A DNA stretch of 64,000 bases. It comes from Carnobacterium viridans. Its GTDB lineage: Bacteria > Bacillota > Bacilli > Lactobacillales > Carnobacteriaceae. The DNA lies in assembly GCF_900102725.1 (NCBI RefSeq), contig NZ_FNJW01000008.1, forward strand, positions 186,001-250,000. Reading direction: 5' to 3'. A program made the translations under genes and the position numbers. Positions within the stretch are counted from its first letter, which is position 1. Each line of letters starts with the position of its first letter. Positions 9,408-18,184 of the stretch are shown here, one piece after another. The notes under the pieces were generated by a model. That model did not search any database, was not told the origin of the DNA, and worked only from the letters and a program-made list of their open reading frames with translations.

Positions 9408-9983
9408 ATGAACATCCAAATTTCTTTAGAAGCTAAAAAAAATTTTCTTGGATGGTTTTTAGACCGATACCAATTGAAGAGAAGAGAATCTATGTGGATC
9501 CTAAACTACTTACTAAATCATGATATAGTATTAAACAAAGTCCATTTTGTAGAAGCTGTAGATAAAACTCCACGGGGCATGATGATGTCTACAACGGAAA
9601 CGAACAATGAAGCTTTTCTATTTTATAAAAATGGAACAGTGTTTAGCGATCCGGAACAAGCTTTCCATGAAGTTCGATTAAATTGGCAAGAAGAGATGTA
9701 TATTGAGCTAGTTTTTTTAAATCCATGGAAGTCTGCCGAATACCTGACTATATTGGAAGATAATCCCTATTACAAGTGGAATGAAACTATTAGTATACAA
9801 CTTGTTGAAGAAGTTGAACTTGCACTTGAGACGTTATCATTAACGGAACGAAAACAAAATACACTCCATCAGATTGACCTGTCTTTAGAAAAAGAAGATC
9901 GAGAAAGATTTATTCAATTGTCAAAACAATTAAAAGAAATTGAAGAAGATTTAAGGAATGAACAAAAAAAGCCAAACCATTAA
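9408..9983 (+). CDS. ypiB: YpiB / UPF0302 family protein
   Basis: A 191-residue cytoplasmic protein with the UPF0302 N-terminal signature KKNFLGWFLDRYQLKRRE, WILNYLLNHD and KVHFVEAVDKTPRGMMMS, and a charged helical C-terminus. It lies 48 nt after the TPR gene, as ypiA-ypiB do in B. subtilis, and a strong GATAGGGAGG precedes it. The molecular function is not known to me. Its last codons form one arm of a terminator hairpin shared with the opposing YitT-family gene. Confidence 0.88.
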   Translation: MNIQISLEAKKNFLGWFLDRYQLKRRESMWILNYLLNHDIVLNKVHFVEAVDKTPRGMMMSTTETNNEAFLFYKNGTVFSDPEQAFHEVRLNWQEEMYIELVFLNPWKSAEYLTILEDNPYYKWNETISIQLVEEVELALETLSLTERKQNTLHQIDLSLEKEDRERFIQLSKQLKEIEEDLRNEQKKPNH

Positions 9984-9998
9984 GGTTTGGCTTTTTTT
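9963..9998. terminator. Bidirectional terminator made from two coding ends
   Basis: The 8-bp perfect stem GCCAAACC (9971-9978) / GGTTTGGC (9984-9991) has the loop ATTAA, with an A run before and a T run after. The TAA of ypiB (9981-9983) and the stop of the opposing gene (9980-9982) both lie in the loop. Confidence 0.9.
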
Positions 9999-10870
9999 AT
10001 GAAAATTGGTTGCTTTGGTTTAGGGTCGAATGAGAAACCTTCTCCTAGAACTTCATGTACCGTTAAAAGAGAATAAAAAGCTTTTGAATCAATTTCATGA
10101 ATGATTCGTTTAGCCATGACAATTTCATGACTGCCTAAAACGCAATACAATACTTTTTTCTCTTCTTTTGAATAAGCACCCTCAGCTTTGAAGAACGTTA
10201 CGCCTCGTTCCATTTCTGACATAATCGTTTCAGCGATACGTTCATGTTTCTCAGAAATAATAAGTAATCCTCTTGCTGCATAAGATCCATCTTGCATAAA
10301 GTCAACGATTTTAGAAAATACATAAGAAGCAAGCAACGTATACATCATATGAGGCAAGTCTATGTAAGTTAACGATAACGTTAAAATAAAAACATCAAAG
10401 ACCAATAATGTTTTTCCCATTGAAATACCTTTTTTCTTTTCTAAAATGCGAGCAAGAATATCGCTGCCGCCAGTTGTTCCACCTGAACGATAGATCATAC
10501 CGCTACCCACTCCACCACATAAGCCAGCTAAGATGCCAGCTATAAAAAGGTCGTTTTCTAAATCAATAGCAATTGAAGTTCGTTGCCATATATATAAGAA
10601 GAAGGACAACATAGCTGTTCCATATATGGTGTAAATTAATGAACGGTTGCCTAACATTTTCCATCCGATTAATATCGTTGGAATGTTTAGGAGTAATGTA
10701 GACAGAGCTGGATCAATGTGAAACCAGTAACGTAACAATAAAGAAACACCGGTCATTCCACCTTCAGCTAATTCGTTTGCAATATTGATGTACACTAGTC
10801 CAAATGCATAAAGTGCACAGCCGATTGTAATAATCAGTATATCTTTTACAGCTATTTTTTCGTTTAACAT
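9980..10870 (-). CDS. YitT family membrane protein with DUF2179 domain
   Basis: A 296-residue protein with about five to six hydrophobic segments in the first 200 residues, including the family segments ANELAEGGMTGVSLLLRYWF and SGGTTGGSDILARIL. A soluble C-terminal domain of the DUF2179 type follows (ERGVTFFKAEGAYSKEEKKV). The start at 10870 (MLNEKIAVKD) has CAGGAG 7 nt before it; a longer reading to 10951 lacks support. It sits where B. subtilis has ypjC. Transport is often suggested for the family, but no substrate is established. Confidence 0.88.
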   Translation of the reverse strand: MLNEKIAVKDILIITIGCALYAFGLVYINIANELAEGGMTGVSLLLRYWFHIDPALSTLLLNIPTILIGWKMLGNRSLIYTIYGTAMLSFFLYIWQRTSIAIDLENDLFIAGILAGLCGGVGSGMIYRSGGTTGGSDILARILEKKKGISMGKTLLVFDVFILTLSLTYIDLPHMMYTLLASYVFSKIVDFMQDGSYAARGLLIISEKHERIAETIMSEMERGVTFFKAEGAYSKEEKKVLYCVLGSHEIVMAKRIIHEIDSKAFYSLLTVHEVLGEGFSFDPKPKQPIFIKKAKP

Positions 10871-11078
10871 ACATTCACTCCTGACTTGATTTATCTTATA
10901 AAGAATACATTTTTTTTGAAAAATAAGCAACAAGTCTTGCAACCTTCTCACTTTTTGGTAGACTTAAAGAATAATAGGCTATGAAATGAAGAGTGTTTTA
11001 GTCAGTTGTCATAGATAAAATAGATAACGTGAAAAAAGAAGTTACGGTGGAAAAGCCGATTGAAAGGGAAGAATAAAA

Positions 11079-11870
11079 ATGATTAAAATTGTAGTTGCAG
11101 GTTTTAAAGGTAAAATGGGGTTAACAGCCACGAAAATGGTACTAGAAAATGAAAAGTTCTCTTTAGTAGGCGTACTTGATCCACATTCTTCTGAAAAAAG
11201 ATTAAATGAGTTGAGCGAATTTTCAACTGTAGATGTACCTGTGTTTCAAGATAAAGAACTAATGGTGAAAGAAGTCCAAGCAGATGTGTGGATCGATTTT
11301 ACAATTCCCACTGTTGCTTTCAAAAATACTTGTTTTGCTTTAGGAAAAGGAATCCGTCCAGTGGTTGGGACAACTGGTTTTACAGAAAGTGAAGTTAAAG
11401 AAGTTCAGCAACTAGCGAAAGATAAAAATCTTGGTGGATTAATTGCGCCTAATTTTGCTATTGGAGCGGTTTTAATGATGGAGTTTGCTGCTAAAGCTTC
11501 CAAGTATTTCCCAGATGTAGAAATAACTGAGATGCATCACGATAATAAATTAGATGCACCAAGCGGTACAGCAATTAAAACAGCTGAAATGATCTTTGCT
11601 GAGCGCGGACATCATGAACAAGGAAACCCTGAGGAAAAAGAACTGATCAAAGGAGCACGTGGAGCTGACTATAAAGGCATGAAAATTCACAGTGTGCGTT
11701 TACCCGGTCTGGTGGCTCATCAACAAGTGCAATTTGGAAGCGTTGGTGAAGGGTTAGTAATCCGCCATGATTCATTTGATCGTTCTTCGTTTATGACAGG
11801 TGTGGCTTTAGGCTGTGAAAAGGTAATGTCATTACATGAATTAGCCTATGGATTGGAAAATATTTTATGA
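11079..11870 (+). CDS. dapB: 4-hydroxy-tetrahydrodipicolinate reductase
   Basis: NAD(P)H-dependent step of the diaminopimelate/lysine pathway, supplying wall precursor and lysine. The N-terminal Rossmann segment [10 protein letters not shown] is at 5-14; the catalytic region [15 protein letters not shown] is at about 151-165, with the His-His-x-x-x-Lys set intact. The 263 residues match the family. AAAGGGAAG precedes ATG 11079. The last four bases overlap the cca start (ATGA), so the two are translationally coupled. Confidence 0.97.
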   Translation: MIKIVVAGFKGKMGLTATKMVLENEKFSLVGVLDPHSSEKRLNELSEFSTVDVPVFQDKELMVKEVQADVWIDFTIPTVAFKNTCFALGKGIRPVVGTTGFTESEVKEVQQLAKDKNLGGLIAPNFAIGAVLMMEFAAKASKYFPDVEITEMHHDNKLDAPSGTAIKTAEMIFAERGHHEQGNPEEKELIKGARGADYKGMKIHSVRLPGLVAHQQVQFGSVGEGLVIRHDSFDRSSFMTGVALGCEKVMSLHELAYGLENIL

Positions 11871-13072
11871 TTTTGTTCGATCATCAGTTTAAACAGGCGT
11901 TGCCAATTATTGATAAAATAGAAGAAGCTGGTTTTGAAGCTTATTTTGTGGGTGGAAGTGTCAGAGATACTCTTTTAAATAAGCCAATCAATGACGTGGA
12001 TATCGCCACAAGTGCAAAACCAAATGAGATCAAAGAAATTTTCCCAAAAACGATTGACGTGGGCATTGAACATGGCACTGTAATGGTGTTATGGAAAGAT
12101 GCTAGCTATGAAATCACTACATTCAGAACAGAGTCAACGTATCAAGATTTTAGACGTCCTGACACTGTTGAATTTGTTCGCTCTTTAAAGGAAGACTTAA
12201 AGCGTCGTGATTTCACAATCAATGCTTTAGCGATGGACCGAGATGGGAAAATTATTGACTATTTCAATGGTCAGAAAGATTTAGAAAATAACTTAATCAA
12301 GGCAGTTGGTATTCCTGAAGAACGTTTTTTTGAGGATGCTTTACGCATGATGCGTGGTGTAAGATTTGTTAGCCAACTAAATTTTAGCATGGATAGTGAA
12401 ACAGAAGCAGCGATTCACAAAAATCATCCGTTACTTGAAAAAATAGCAGTTGAACGCATTCAAGTTGAATTTGTAAAGCTTCTTTTAGGAAGTGGAAGAA
12501 AACAAGGGCTTGAGTTATTTATCCGAACGAATCTCTTTTATTATTGTCCAGGACTGAAAGACTCTAAAAAAGAATTAGAAGAATTCGCTAAATTAGATTG
12601 TGTGATTGAGAACCGGATTGTTGCTTGGGTATTGTTGATTCATTATCTGAACAAAACGAGTGATGATGTTGAATTGTTTTTAAGAGCTTGGAAATGTTCA
12701 AAAAAAGAAATTAATCAGGTGAAATTAGCTATGATTGCTTTAGAGCATCGTTTGAAAAATAATTTTAACCGTCAAATCCTTTATCAAACTGGACTTCAAG
12801 TTTCTTTAGATGTTGAAACAGTTATGGAATGTTTAGGCTATCCAATTGATTTTGAGACTGTTCATAAGTTATACCAAGAGTTGCCAATTTATAGTAAAAA
12901 TGACATGAAAATAGATGGCAATGATCTACAAGTAGTGTTAAATCGAAAACCTGGCAAATGGTTAGGAGATTTGATGACAGAAATAGAAGCCACTATTTTA
13001 TCTGGCGAATTGCCAAATGAAAAACCAATCATAGTTGAATGGGTTTCAACTCATTATACTAAAGATGCTTGA
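11867..13072 (+). CDS. cca: CCA-adding tRNA nucleotidyltransferase
   Basis: Adds or repairs the 3' CCA of tRNA. The class II nucleotidyltransferase head is complete: GGSVRD at about 30-35, the DVDIAT metal-binding motif about 44-49, and [12 protein letters not shown] about 113. A neck with [12 protein letters not shown] and a helical body and tail follow. The 401 residues match Bacillus-type enzymes. The start overlaps dapB by 4 nt and a strong terminator follows. Confidence 0.96.
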   Translation: MILFDHQFKQALPIIDKIEEAGFEAYFVGGSVRDTLLNKPINDVDIATSAKPNEIKEIFPKTIDVGIEHGTVMVLWKDASYEITTFRTESTYQDFRRPDTVEFVRSLKEDLKRRDFTINALAMDRDGKIIDYFNGQKDLENNLIKAVGIPEERFFEDALRMMRGVRFVSQLNFSMDSETEAAIHKNHPLLEKIAVERIQVEFVKLLLGSGRKQGLELFIRTNLFYYCPGLKDSKKELEEFAKLDCVIENRIVAWVLLIHYLNKTSDDVELFLRAWKCSKKEINQVKLAMIALEHRLKNNFNRQILYQTGLQVSLDVETVMECLGYPIDFETVHKLYQELPIYSKNDMKIDGNDLQVVLNRKPGKWLGDLMTEIEATILSGELPNEKPIIVEWVSTHYTKDA

Positions 13073-13100
13073 AAAAGCTGATATACCGTTATTTAAATAA

Positions 13101-13138
13101 AAAGATAGTCATCAATTTATAAAGATGACTATCTTTTT
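13101..13138 (+). terminator. Terminator of dapB-cca
   Basis: A 13-bp perfect stem AAAGATAGTCATC / GATGACTATCTTT with a 10-nt AT loop, followed by T residues. Confidence 0.9.
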
Positions 13139-13180
13139 ACTTATTTTTTGTAACTAATTTAACAAATAGTAAGAAAAAGG

Positions 13181-13209
13181 TTTACGCACTAAAAATAAGT
13201 TGTTATACT
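13181..13209 (+). promoter_or_regulatory. Promoter of the nitroreductase gene
   Basis: TTTACG (13181-13186) and TATACT (13204-13209) with a 17-nt spacer, 36 nt upstream of the start codon. Confidence 0.7.
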
Positions 13210-13245
13210 AATAAAGTAAGTTAATTAAAGGAGGAATTTTAAATT

Positions 13246-13848
13246 ATGGAAAACCAATTCACAAAATTATTAGAAGAACGTCGTTCAATTTATTCTCTAG
13301 GGAAAAATGTTTCATTATCTGAAACAGAAATCGTTGGATTAGTTCAAAAAGCGATTAAAGAAAGTCCATCTTCATTCAACTCACAAACTTCACGTGCAGT
13401 TGTATTATTTGGAAATGCTCACAACAAAGTTTGGGATATTACTGAAGAAGCTGTACTTAAAGCTATTCCAGACGGACAAGACGTTACTCCAACTAAAGAA
13501 AAATTAAATAGCTTCCGTGTAGCATTCGGAACAATTTTATTCTTTGAAGATACAAGTATCGTTAAAGCTTTACAAGAACAATTCGCATTATATGCAGATA
13601 ACTTCCCTATCTGGTCTGAACAATCTACTGGGATTGCTCAACACTCTGTATGGACAGCATTAGCTGTTGAAAATATTGGCGGAAGTTTACAACATTACAA
13701 CCCGTTAATTGATGATGCTGTTCAAAAAGAATGGAATCTTTCTGCAGACTGGAAATTAACTGGTCAAATGCCAATTGGTTCAATTGAAGCTCCAGCTGGT
13801 GAAAAAGAATACATGGATGATTCTGAAAGAGTTCTTGTATTTAACTAA
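13246..13848 (+). CDS. Frm2/CinD-like nitroreductase
   Basis: A 200-residue flavin-dependent oxidoreductase of the nitroreductase superfamily. Recognisable segments are LLEERRSIYSLGKN, KESPSSFNSQTSRAVVLF, the helix with WSEQSTGIAQHSVWTALA and the C-terminal GQMPIGSIEAPAGEKEY. These match the Frm2/Hbn1 subgroup, which includes copper-induced CinD of Lactococcus, rather than NfsA/NfsB. Oxidation of NAD(P)H with nitro-aromatic or quinone-like acceptors is inferred from the family. It has its own promoter, the strong SD AAAGGAGGAA and biased codons, so high expression is likely. No copper-operator sequence was recognised. Confidence 0.88.
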   Translation: MENQFTKLLEERRSIYSLGKNVSLSETEIVGLVQKAIKESPSSFNSQTSRAVVLFGNAHNKVWDITEEAVLKAIPDGQDVTPTKEKLNSFRVAFGTILFFEDTSIVKALQEQFALYADNFPIWSEQSTGIAQHSVWTALAVENIGGSLQHYNPLIDDAVQKEWNLSADWKLTGQMPIGSIEAPAGEKEYMDDSERVLVFN

Positions 13849-13893
13849 TCATTAATGAACTAAACGAATGGTCTATTAAGAAGTAAATGAAGG

Positions 13894-13929
13894 AATAGGA
13901 GTTTGGTGAACTTCCTATTTCTTTTTTTT
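13894..13929 (+). terminator. Terminator of the nitroreductase gene
   Basis: AATAGGAGTT pairs with AACTTCCTATT with a single bulge and is followed by CTTTTTTTT. Confidence 0.85.
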
Positions 13930-13971
13930 GTTTCACCTTGTTAAAAAAATCACAATTTACAATCTTTTTTA

Positions 13972-13999
13972 TTTACATATGTTAATTTTATGGTAGAAT
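13972..13999 (+). promoter_or_regulatory. Promoter of the unknown 158-residue gene
   Basis: TTTACA (13972-13977) and TAGAAT (13994-13999), spacer 16 nt. Confidence 0.7.
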
Positions 14000-14055
14000 G
14001 AAACTAGTAAAAGAATCACAAACTTTTTAAATAGTAAAAAAAGGGAGCGAAAATA

Positions 14056-14532
14056 ATGAAAAAAGAAGTTAAGGCATTAAAAATGACGTTTAAAAATGGA
14101 GAAACTTGGACAATCGATAAAGAATTTATTGGAGATCTATGGATTAAACACATTTCAAAAAGTTTTGGGCGCATTGGCAATAGCGAACTTCAAGAAATTT
14201 TCCCGTGTGAATCTTTAAAAATTGAAATTTTCCCAGAAGCTGATGAAGTGAATTCAAGCGACATTAATCTTGGCGGTTTAGAAATGGGTATGTTTGATCG
14301 TGCAGTGAAATATCCAGATATTGAAAAAATGGATATCCTGTATAGAGATAGTGAAAATTCAGATTCTGTAGAAATTATGGCTCAAGAGACCGTTTATTTC
14401 CCTTATGAAGCAATTGACTCTGATCGAATTGATAATGCATATCAAAGTTCATTTGTTTCTCAAGATAATGTGTTGTACATTGTCATTGATAAAGAAAAGA
14501 CAGTAAAAGATATCTATAAAGATAAATTCTAA
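14056..14532 (+). CDS. Unknown acidic cytoplasmic protein
   Basis: I do not recognise a family. The 158 residues are acidic, have no membrane segment or signal peptide, and contain a single Cys (EIFPCESLKIEIFP). The pattern MTFKNGETWTIDKEFIGDLWI at the N-terminus and ending VLYIVIDKEKTVKDIYKDKF suggests a beta-rich fold. An AAAGGGAGCG SD, its own good promoter and a strong terminator make it a single-gene unit, and codon use matches its neighbours. It is very likely a real gene, but nothing in the context points to a function. Confidence 0.75.
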   Translation: MKKEVKALKMTFKNGETWTIDKEFIGDLWIKHISKSFGRIGNSELQEIFPCESLKIEIFPEADEVNSSDINLGGLEMGMFDRAVKYPDIEKMDILYRDSENSDSVEIMAQETVYFPYEAIDSDRIDNAYQSSFVSQDNVLYIVIDKEKTVKDIYKDKF

Positions 14533-14557
14533 AAATAAATAGTTGGTACTTAAATGA

Positions 14558-14604
14558 CTCAAGAGAAAATGGCTGGATGTCCATTTTTTCTTGAGCTTTT
14601 TTTG
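14558..14604 (+). terminator. Terminator of the unknown gene
   Basis: A 15-bp stem (14558-14572 with 14581-14595, one mismatch) closed by an 8-nt loop, then GCTTTTTTT. Confidence 0.9.
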
Positions 14605-14648
14605 TTTTTTTTTTAGCTTCATAGTATGATGGTAAAGAAAATACTATG
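14602..14648 (+). promoter_or_regulatory. dinG promoter with inverted repeat over the -10
   Basis: TTGTTT (14602-14607) and TATGAT (14625-14630) are spaced by 17 nt. A perfect 8-bp inverted repeat CATAGTAT (14620-14627) / ATACTATG (14641-14648), spacer 13 nt, spans the -10 and the predicted start site, as an operator would. The -35 overlaps the tail of the preceding terminator. Confidence 0.55.
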
Positions 14649-14670
14649 TCTAAAGAATTAGGTGAATAAA

Positions 14671-17490
14671 TTGAACCATAAAGATACATATGCTGTAGTG
14701 GATATTGAAACAACAGGCGGTAATGTAGCCAGTGGGGACCGTATGATTCAATTTGGTTGTGTCTTAATAGAAGACGATAAAATTGTTCATCGTTTCGCAA
14801 CAACAATCAACCCTCTAACCAGTATCCCAAAACAAATAGAGCATTTGACGGGCCTTTCAAATAAATCAGTTGCCTTAGCACCATATTTTGAAGATGTTGC
14901 AGCAACCATTTATAATTTATTGGAAGATTGCATTATCGTCGCACACAATATCCAATTTGATTATATTTTTCTTTCAGGAGAATTGCAGCGTTGTGGAATG
15001 CCAGCATTGAAGAATAAAGGAATAGACACCGTTGAATTAGCACAAATTCTATTACCTACTGAATCAAGTTACCGGCTAAATGATTTAGTCAGCAAATTTA
15101 ATATTGAACACACTAATCCGCATCAAGCAGATAGCGATGCAGCAGTTACTGCAGAACTTTTTCTTGAATTGAAGAATAGATTAAAAGAGCTTCCTTTAGT
15201 TACTGTAGAAAAAATGGTTGAAATTTCTGAGCACCTTACTATGGAAACATCTTATTTCTTTGGAAAATTCTTAGCTGAAATGAAACAGGAGCGATTACCG
15301 CTCTCTGAATCTATTATGATTAAAAATGGTTTAGCAATAAAGATCAAGGAACCTATTTTTGAACAGAAAGCTTACCGCGAAGAGGTAAGTTACCCAACAA
15401 CTGTAGCGAAGAAGGAACAGTTGTTTCAGACGAAGCTGACAACCAGAAACCAACAAATCAAAATGATGGATGCAGTGTTTGATTATTTTACGACTAATGA
15501 AAAGGGTCATTTTGCAATTGAAGCTGCTACAGGGGTTGGTAAGACACTGGGTTATTTAGTGCCGTTAGCTTATATTGCAACAGTTGAAGAACCAGTAGTC
15601 ATCAGCACATATACTACCTTATTACAAAAGCAACTATTAGAAAAAGACATGGTTCAACTAAATACGATTTTGCCTTTTACTGTGCAAGCAGCCATATTAA
15701 AAAGTAAAAATCATTATATTCACTTAACGAAATTTCAAGAAGTATTAAGAGACCCGATAGAGCAAAAAGTAGAAGCCATTTATAAAATGAAGTTACTGAC
15801 TTGGTTGACGGAGACGGAGACTGGAGACTTGGATGAGTTGAATTTAACCAATTACAACCATGTATTTTGGAGCAAAATTCGGCATCGTGGTTGGTTGACG
15901 AAACCGGAAGAAGATTTATGGCATAATGAAGATTTTTATTTGCATGCTCAACAAAAAGTCAACCATGCAAGTGTAATTATTACGAATCATTCTTTTTTAT
16001 GTCATGATTTAAATCGTAAAGAAAAAGAGTTGCCAACGATGAGTAAATTGATAATTGATGAAGCCCAGCATTTACCTGACGTAGCAACAGAAGCTTCCAG
16101 CGAAACTTTTGGGTATTACAGTATGCAGCAACTAATAAAAACCATCGGCCGTACCTCAGACGAGAAAAGCTTTTTAGGTAGACTGAGTCAACTCACTCAA
16201 CAGCTTCCTGAAATGGACCGTTCTCATATAGAAAATATGGAGTTGAACATACTTTCATTAGAGGATGAACTATCCGATTTTGTTCATCAATTACTGATGT
16301 ATTGTAAAAATACTACAGCCAATAAGCTTTACGAACAAGAACAAATAGATATTCAATTTAACAGAGAAACCAGCTGGAATCTGGCATTAAAAAAGGCGTC
16401 AAAAAATGTTTTGACATTGATGAATGAAATCAATTATTTAGGGCTTGAATTAGTCAACCATGGATTAAATGAAAAACACCAATTAACCCAAAGAGAACGC
16501 TATTTACTTGAAGATTTTTTTGATGTATTGACGAAATTTGAAACTCAAAAAGATATTTTTTATGCTGTTTTTCAAAAAAATGAAGATAATGAAGTGACTT
16601 GGTTTTCTTATAAAGAGAAAAGTCCTAAAAATACCTTCACTATTAAGCGTTCAAAAGTAGACAGTAGTAAGTTTTTAAAAGAAAAATTGTTAGATCATAC
16701 ACCCTTTATTTTGTATACAGGGGCTACATTAGAAATTAGCGGTTCGTTCAGTTATTTTGAAGCACAGCTAGGAGAATCACAGTTAAGGGAATTAGTTATT
16801 GATTCGCCATATGATTATAAAAAACAAGCTAGACTGTGGATTCCTAAAGAGCTTAAACCCATTAAGGCATTATCAAAGAAAGATTATGTCCAAATGATCG
16901 TAGAACAAGTAGAAAATATTATTGAACATTCAAATGAAAATACAATGGTGTTATTTAATTCTTATGAGATGCTACAAGAAGTGTATTTTTCACTTCAACA
17001 AAAATCTTCCGTTTCTGGACGTGAGTTATTAGCACAAGGGTTTTCAGGTAGTCGGGAACGTATGTTGAAACGCTTCTTTAGATCTACAGGAGGTATTTTA
17101 CTAGGAGCAGATAGTTTTTGGGAAGGCGTTGATTTGCCTGGAAAATCGTTAAGTGTGATCGTCATCACCCGATTGCCATTTGAATCTCCAGACAGACCCT
17201 TTGTTAAAGCAAAACATCGCTATTTGGAACAAAAACAGTTGAATCCATTTACAGTTGATTCGTTGCCGAAAGCAACCTTGCGTTTAAAGCAAGGTTTAGG
17301 AAGGCTCATTCGTTCTGAGAATGATAAAGGGATCATGATTGTATTGGATAATCGTTTGATCCAAACAAGTTATGGCAAACAGATTTTAGCTGCACTACCG
17401 AAAGAATTGCCAATAGAAGAAATACCAACTAAAAAAATCGGTGAAAAGTTGTCTCATTTTTTAACTATTGAAGAGAAGGAAATGAACTAA
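14671..17490 (+). CDS. dinG: DnaQ-DinG exonuclease/helicase-like protein
   Basis: A 939-residue fusion. Residues about 5-165 form a DEDDh 3'-5' exonuclease domain (VVDIETTGG, AHNIQFDYIFLSGEL, HQADSDAAVT). The rest is an XPD/DinG-type superfamily 2 helicase with Walker A ATGVGKT at about 286-292, DEAQH, and the C-terminal GADSFWEGVDLPG and GLGRLIRS motifs. The region between Walker A and DEAQH has no set of four cysteines, so the iron-sulfur cluster of E. coli DinG/XPD is absent, as in other Gram-positive forms, some of which act as nucleases only. TTG 14671 is chosen over GTG 14662 because AGGTG lies 6 nt before it. Confidence 0.93.
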   Translation: MNHKDTYAVVDIETTGGNVASGDRMIQFGCVLIEDDKIVHRFATTINPLTSIPKQIEHLTGLSNKSVALAPYFEDVAATIYNLLEDCIIVAHNIQFDYIFLSGELQRCGMPALKNKGIDTVELAQILLPTESSYRLNDLVSKFNIEHTNPHQADSDAAVTAELFLELKNRLKELPLVTVEKMVEISEHLTMETSYFFGKFLAEMKQERLPLSESIMIKNGLAIKIKEPIFEQKAYREEVSYPTTVAKKEQLFQTKLTTRNQQIKMMDAVFDYFTTNEKGHFAIEAATGVGKTLGYLVPLAYIATVEEPVVISTYTTLLQKQLLEKDMVQLNTILPFTVQAAILKSKNHYIHLTKFQEVLRDPIEQKVEAIYKMKLLTWLTETETGDLDELNLTNYNHVFWSKIRHRGWLTKPEEDLWHNEDFYLHAQQKVNHASVIITNHSFLCHDLNRKEKELPTMSKLIIDEAQHLPDVATEASSETFGYYSMQQLIKTIGRTSDEKSFLGRLSQLTQQLPEMDRSHIENMELNILSLEDELSDFVHQLLMYCKNTTANKLYEQEQIDIQFNRETSWNLALKKASKNVLTLMNEINYLGLELVNHGLNEKHQLTQRERYLLEDFFDVLTKFETQKDIFYAVFQKNEDNEVTWFSYKEKSPKNTFTIKRSKVDSSKFLKEKLLDHTPFILYTGATLEISGSFSYFEAQLGESQLRELVIDSPYDYKKQARLWIPKELKPIKALSKKDYVQMIVEQVENIIEHSNENTMVLFNSYEMLQEVYFSLQQKSSVSGRELLAQGFSGSRERMLKRFFRSTGGILLGADSFWEGVDLPGKSLSVIVITRLPFESPDRPFVKAKHRYLEQKQLNPFTVDSLPKATLRLKQGLGRLIRSENDKGIMIVLDNRLIQTSYGKQILAALPKELPIEEIPTKKIGEKLSHFLTIEEKEMN

Positions 17491-17536
17491 ACGATTTAAT
17501 TTTATAACGGAATGTTCAGTAAAAAGAAGGATTTTC

Positions 17537-17545
17537 TGTTATAAT
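17537..17545 (+). promoter_or_regulatory. Extended -10 promoter before ypmB
   Basis: TGTTATAAT is an extended -10 with consensus TATAAT. No convincing -35 lies 16-18 nt upstream. Confidence 0.6.
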
Positions 17546-17606
17546 AGACTATTAAAAGCAACAGATGAAAGAAGAACAAAAGAATAAACTAAAAGTAGGG
17601 ATACTT

Positions 17607-18083
17607 ATGAAAAAAGGAATACTGATCACTTCAGCAATTGTCATGAGTGTGATACTTGTCTGCTCAATTACCCTTTTGTTGATTAGTCAAGACCCAATTA
17701 AAAAAGCAGAAAAAGAGACGATTGCCATTGCAAAAGAATCTGCTGGTCTAGTGAAAGCAACTGATTTTTATTGGTACAATCGCGATAAGACTTATTTTTC
17801 CGTTTCGGGAGTAAACGAATCTGATGAGGAAATTATGGTGATAGTAGCTAAAGATGGTGGAGCCACAACGGTTTTGAATCAAGATGAATTCATTACCGAA
17901 CAACAGGCTAAAGCATTGACACGCGAAGATAAAGGAGCAGTTGATATTCTTGAAGCTCGTATCGGCCTTGATGGTGAAACACCTATTTGGGAGATTTCTT
18001 ACAAACAAGAGAATGGAAGACTAGGTTATTATGTTTTGACCGCTAAATCCGGCAAATGGGTAAGTGATATTGAAAATATTTAA
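17607..18083 (+). CDS. ypmB: YpmB-like membrane-anchored protein (DUF5590)
   Basis: A 158-residue protein with an N-terminal membrane anchor (about residues 5-27) and an extracellular domain of two PepSY-like halves ([51 protein letters not shown]). ATG 17607 follows GTAGGG with proper spacing, whereas the in-frame ATG 17565 has no SD. The position between dinG and asnS is that of B. subtilis ypmB. Such domains may bind or inhibit wall enzymes, but that is inference. Confidence 0.82.
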   Translation: MKKGILITSAIVMSVILVCSITLLLISQDPIKKAEKETIAIAKESAGLVKATDFYWYNRDKTYFSVSGVNESDEEIMVIVAKDGGATTVLNQDEFITEQQAKALTREDKGAVDILEARIGLDGETPIWEISYKQENGRLGYYVLTAKSGKWVSDIENI

Positions 18084-18184
18084 AGATTCTTAAAAAAGAC
18101 CGTTATAGAGTCTGTTTTTCTTGTATAATAATCAAGGCAGTAAAAATAAGTGACCATCAAAATTTATTTAAAGGAGTTTTAACT

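Noticed and set aside
10871-11078. Lysine riboswitch before dapB
   Set aside because: The gap is too short and lacks the conserved L-box core; only an ordinary SD is seen.
18084-18184. T-box leader before asnS
   Set aside because: About 100 nt, with no T-box consensus, specifier hairpin or terminator/antiterminator pair. The gap before proS was checked with the same result.
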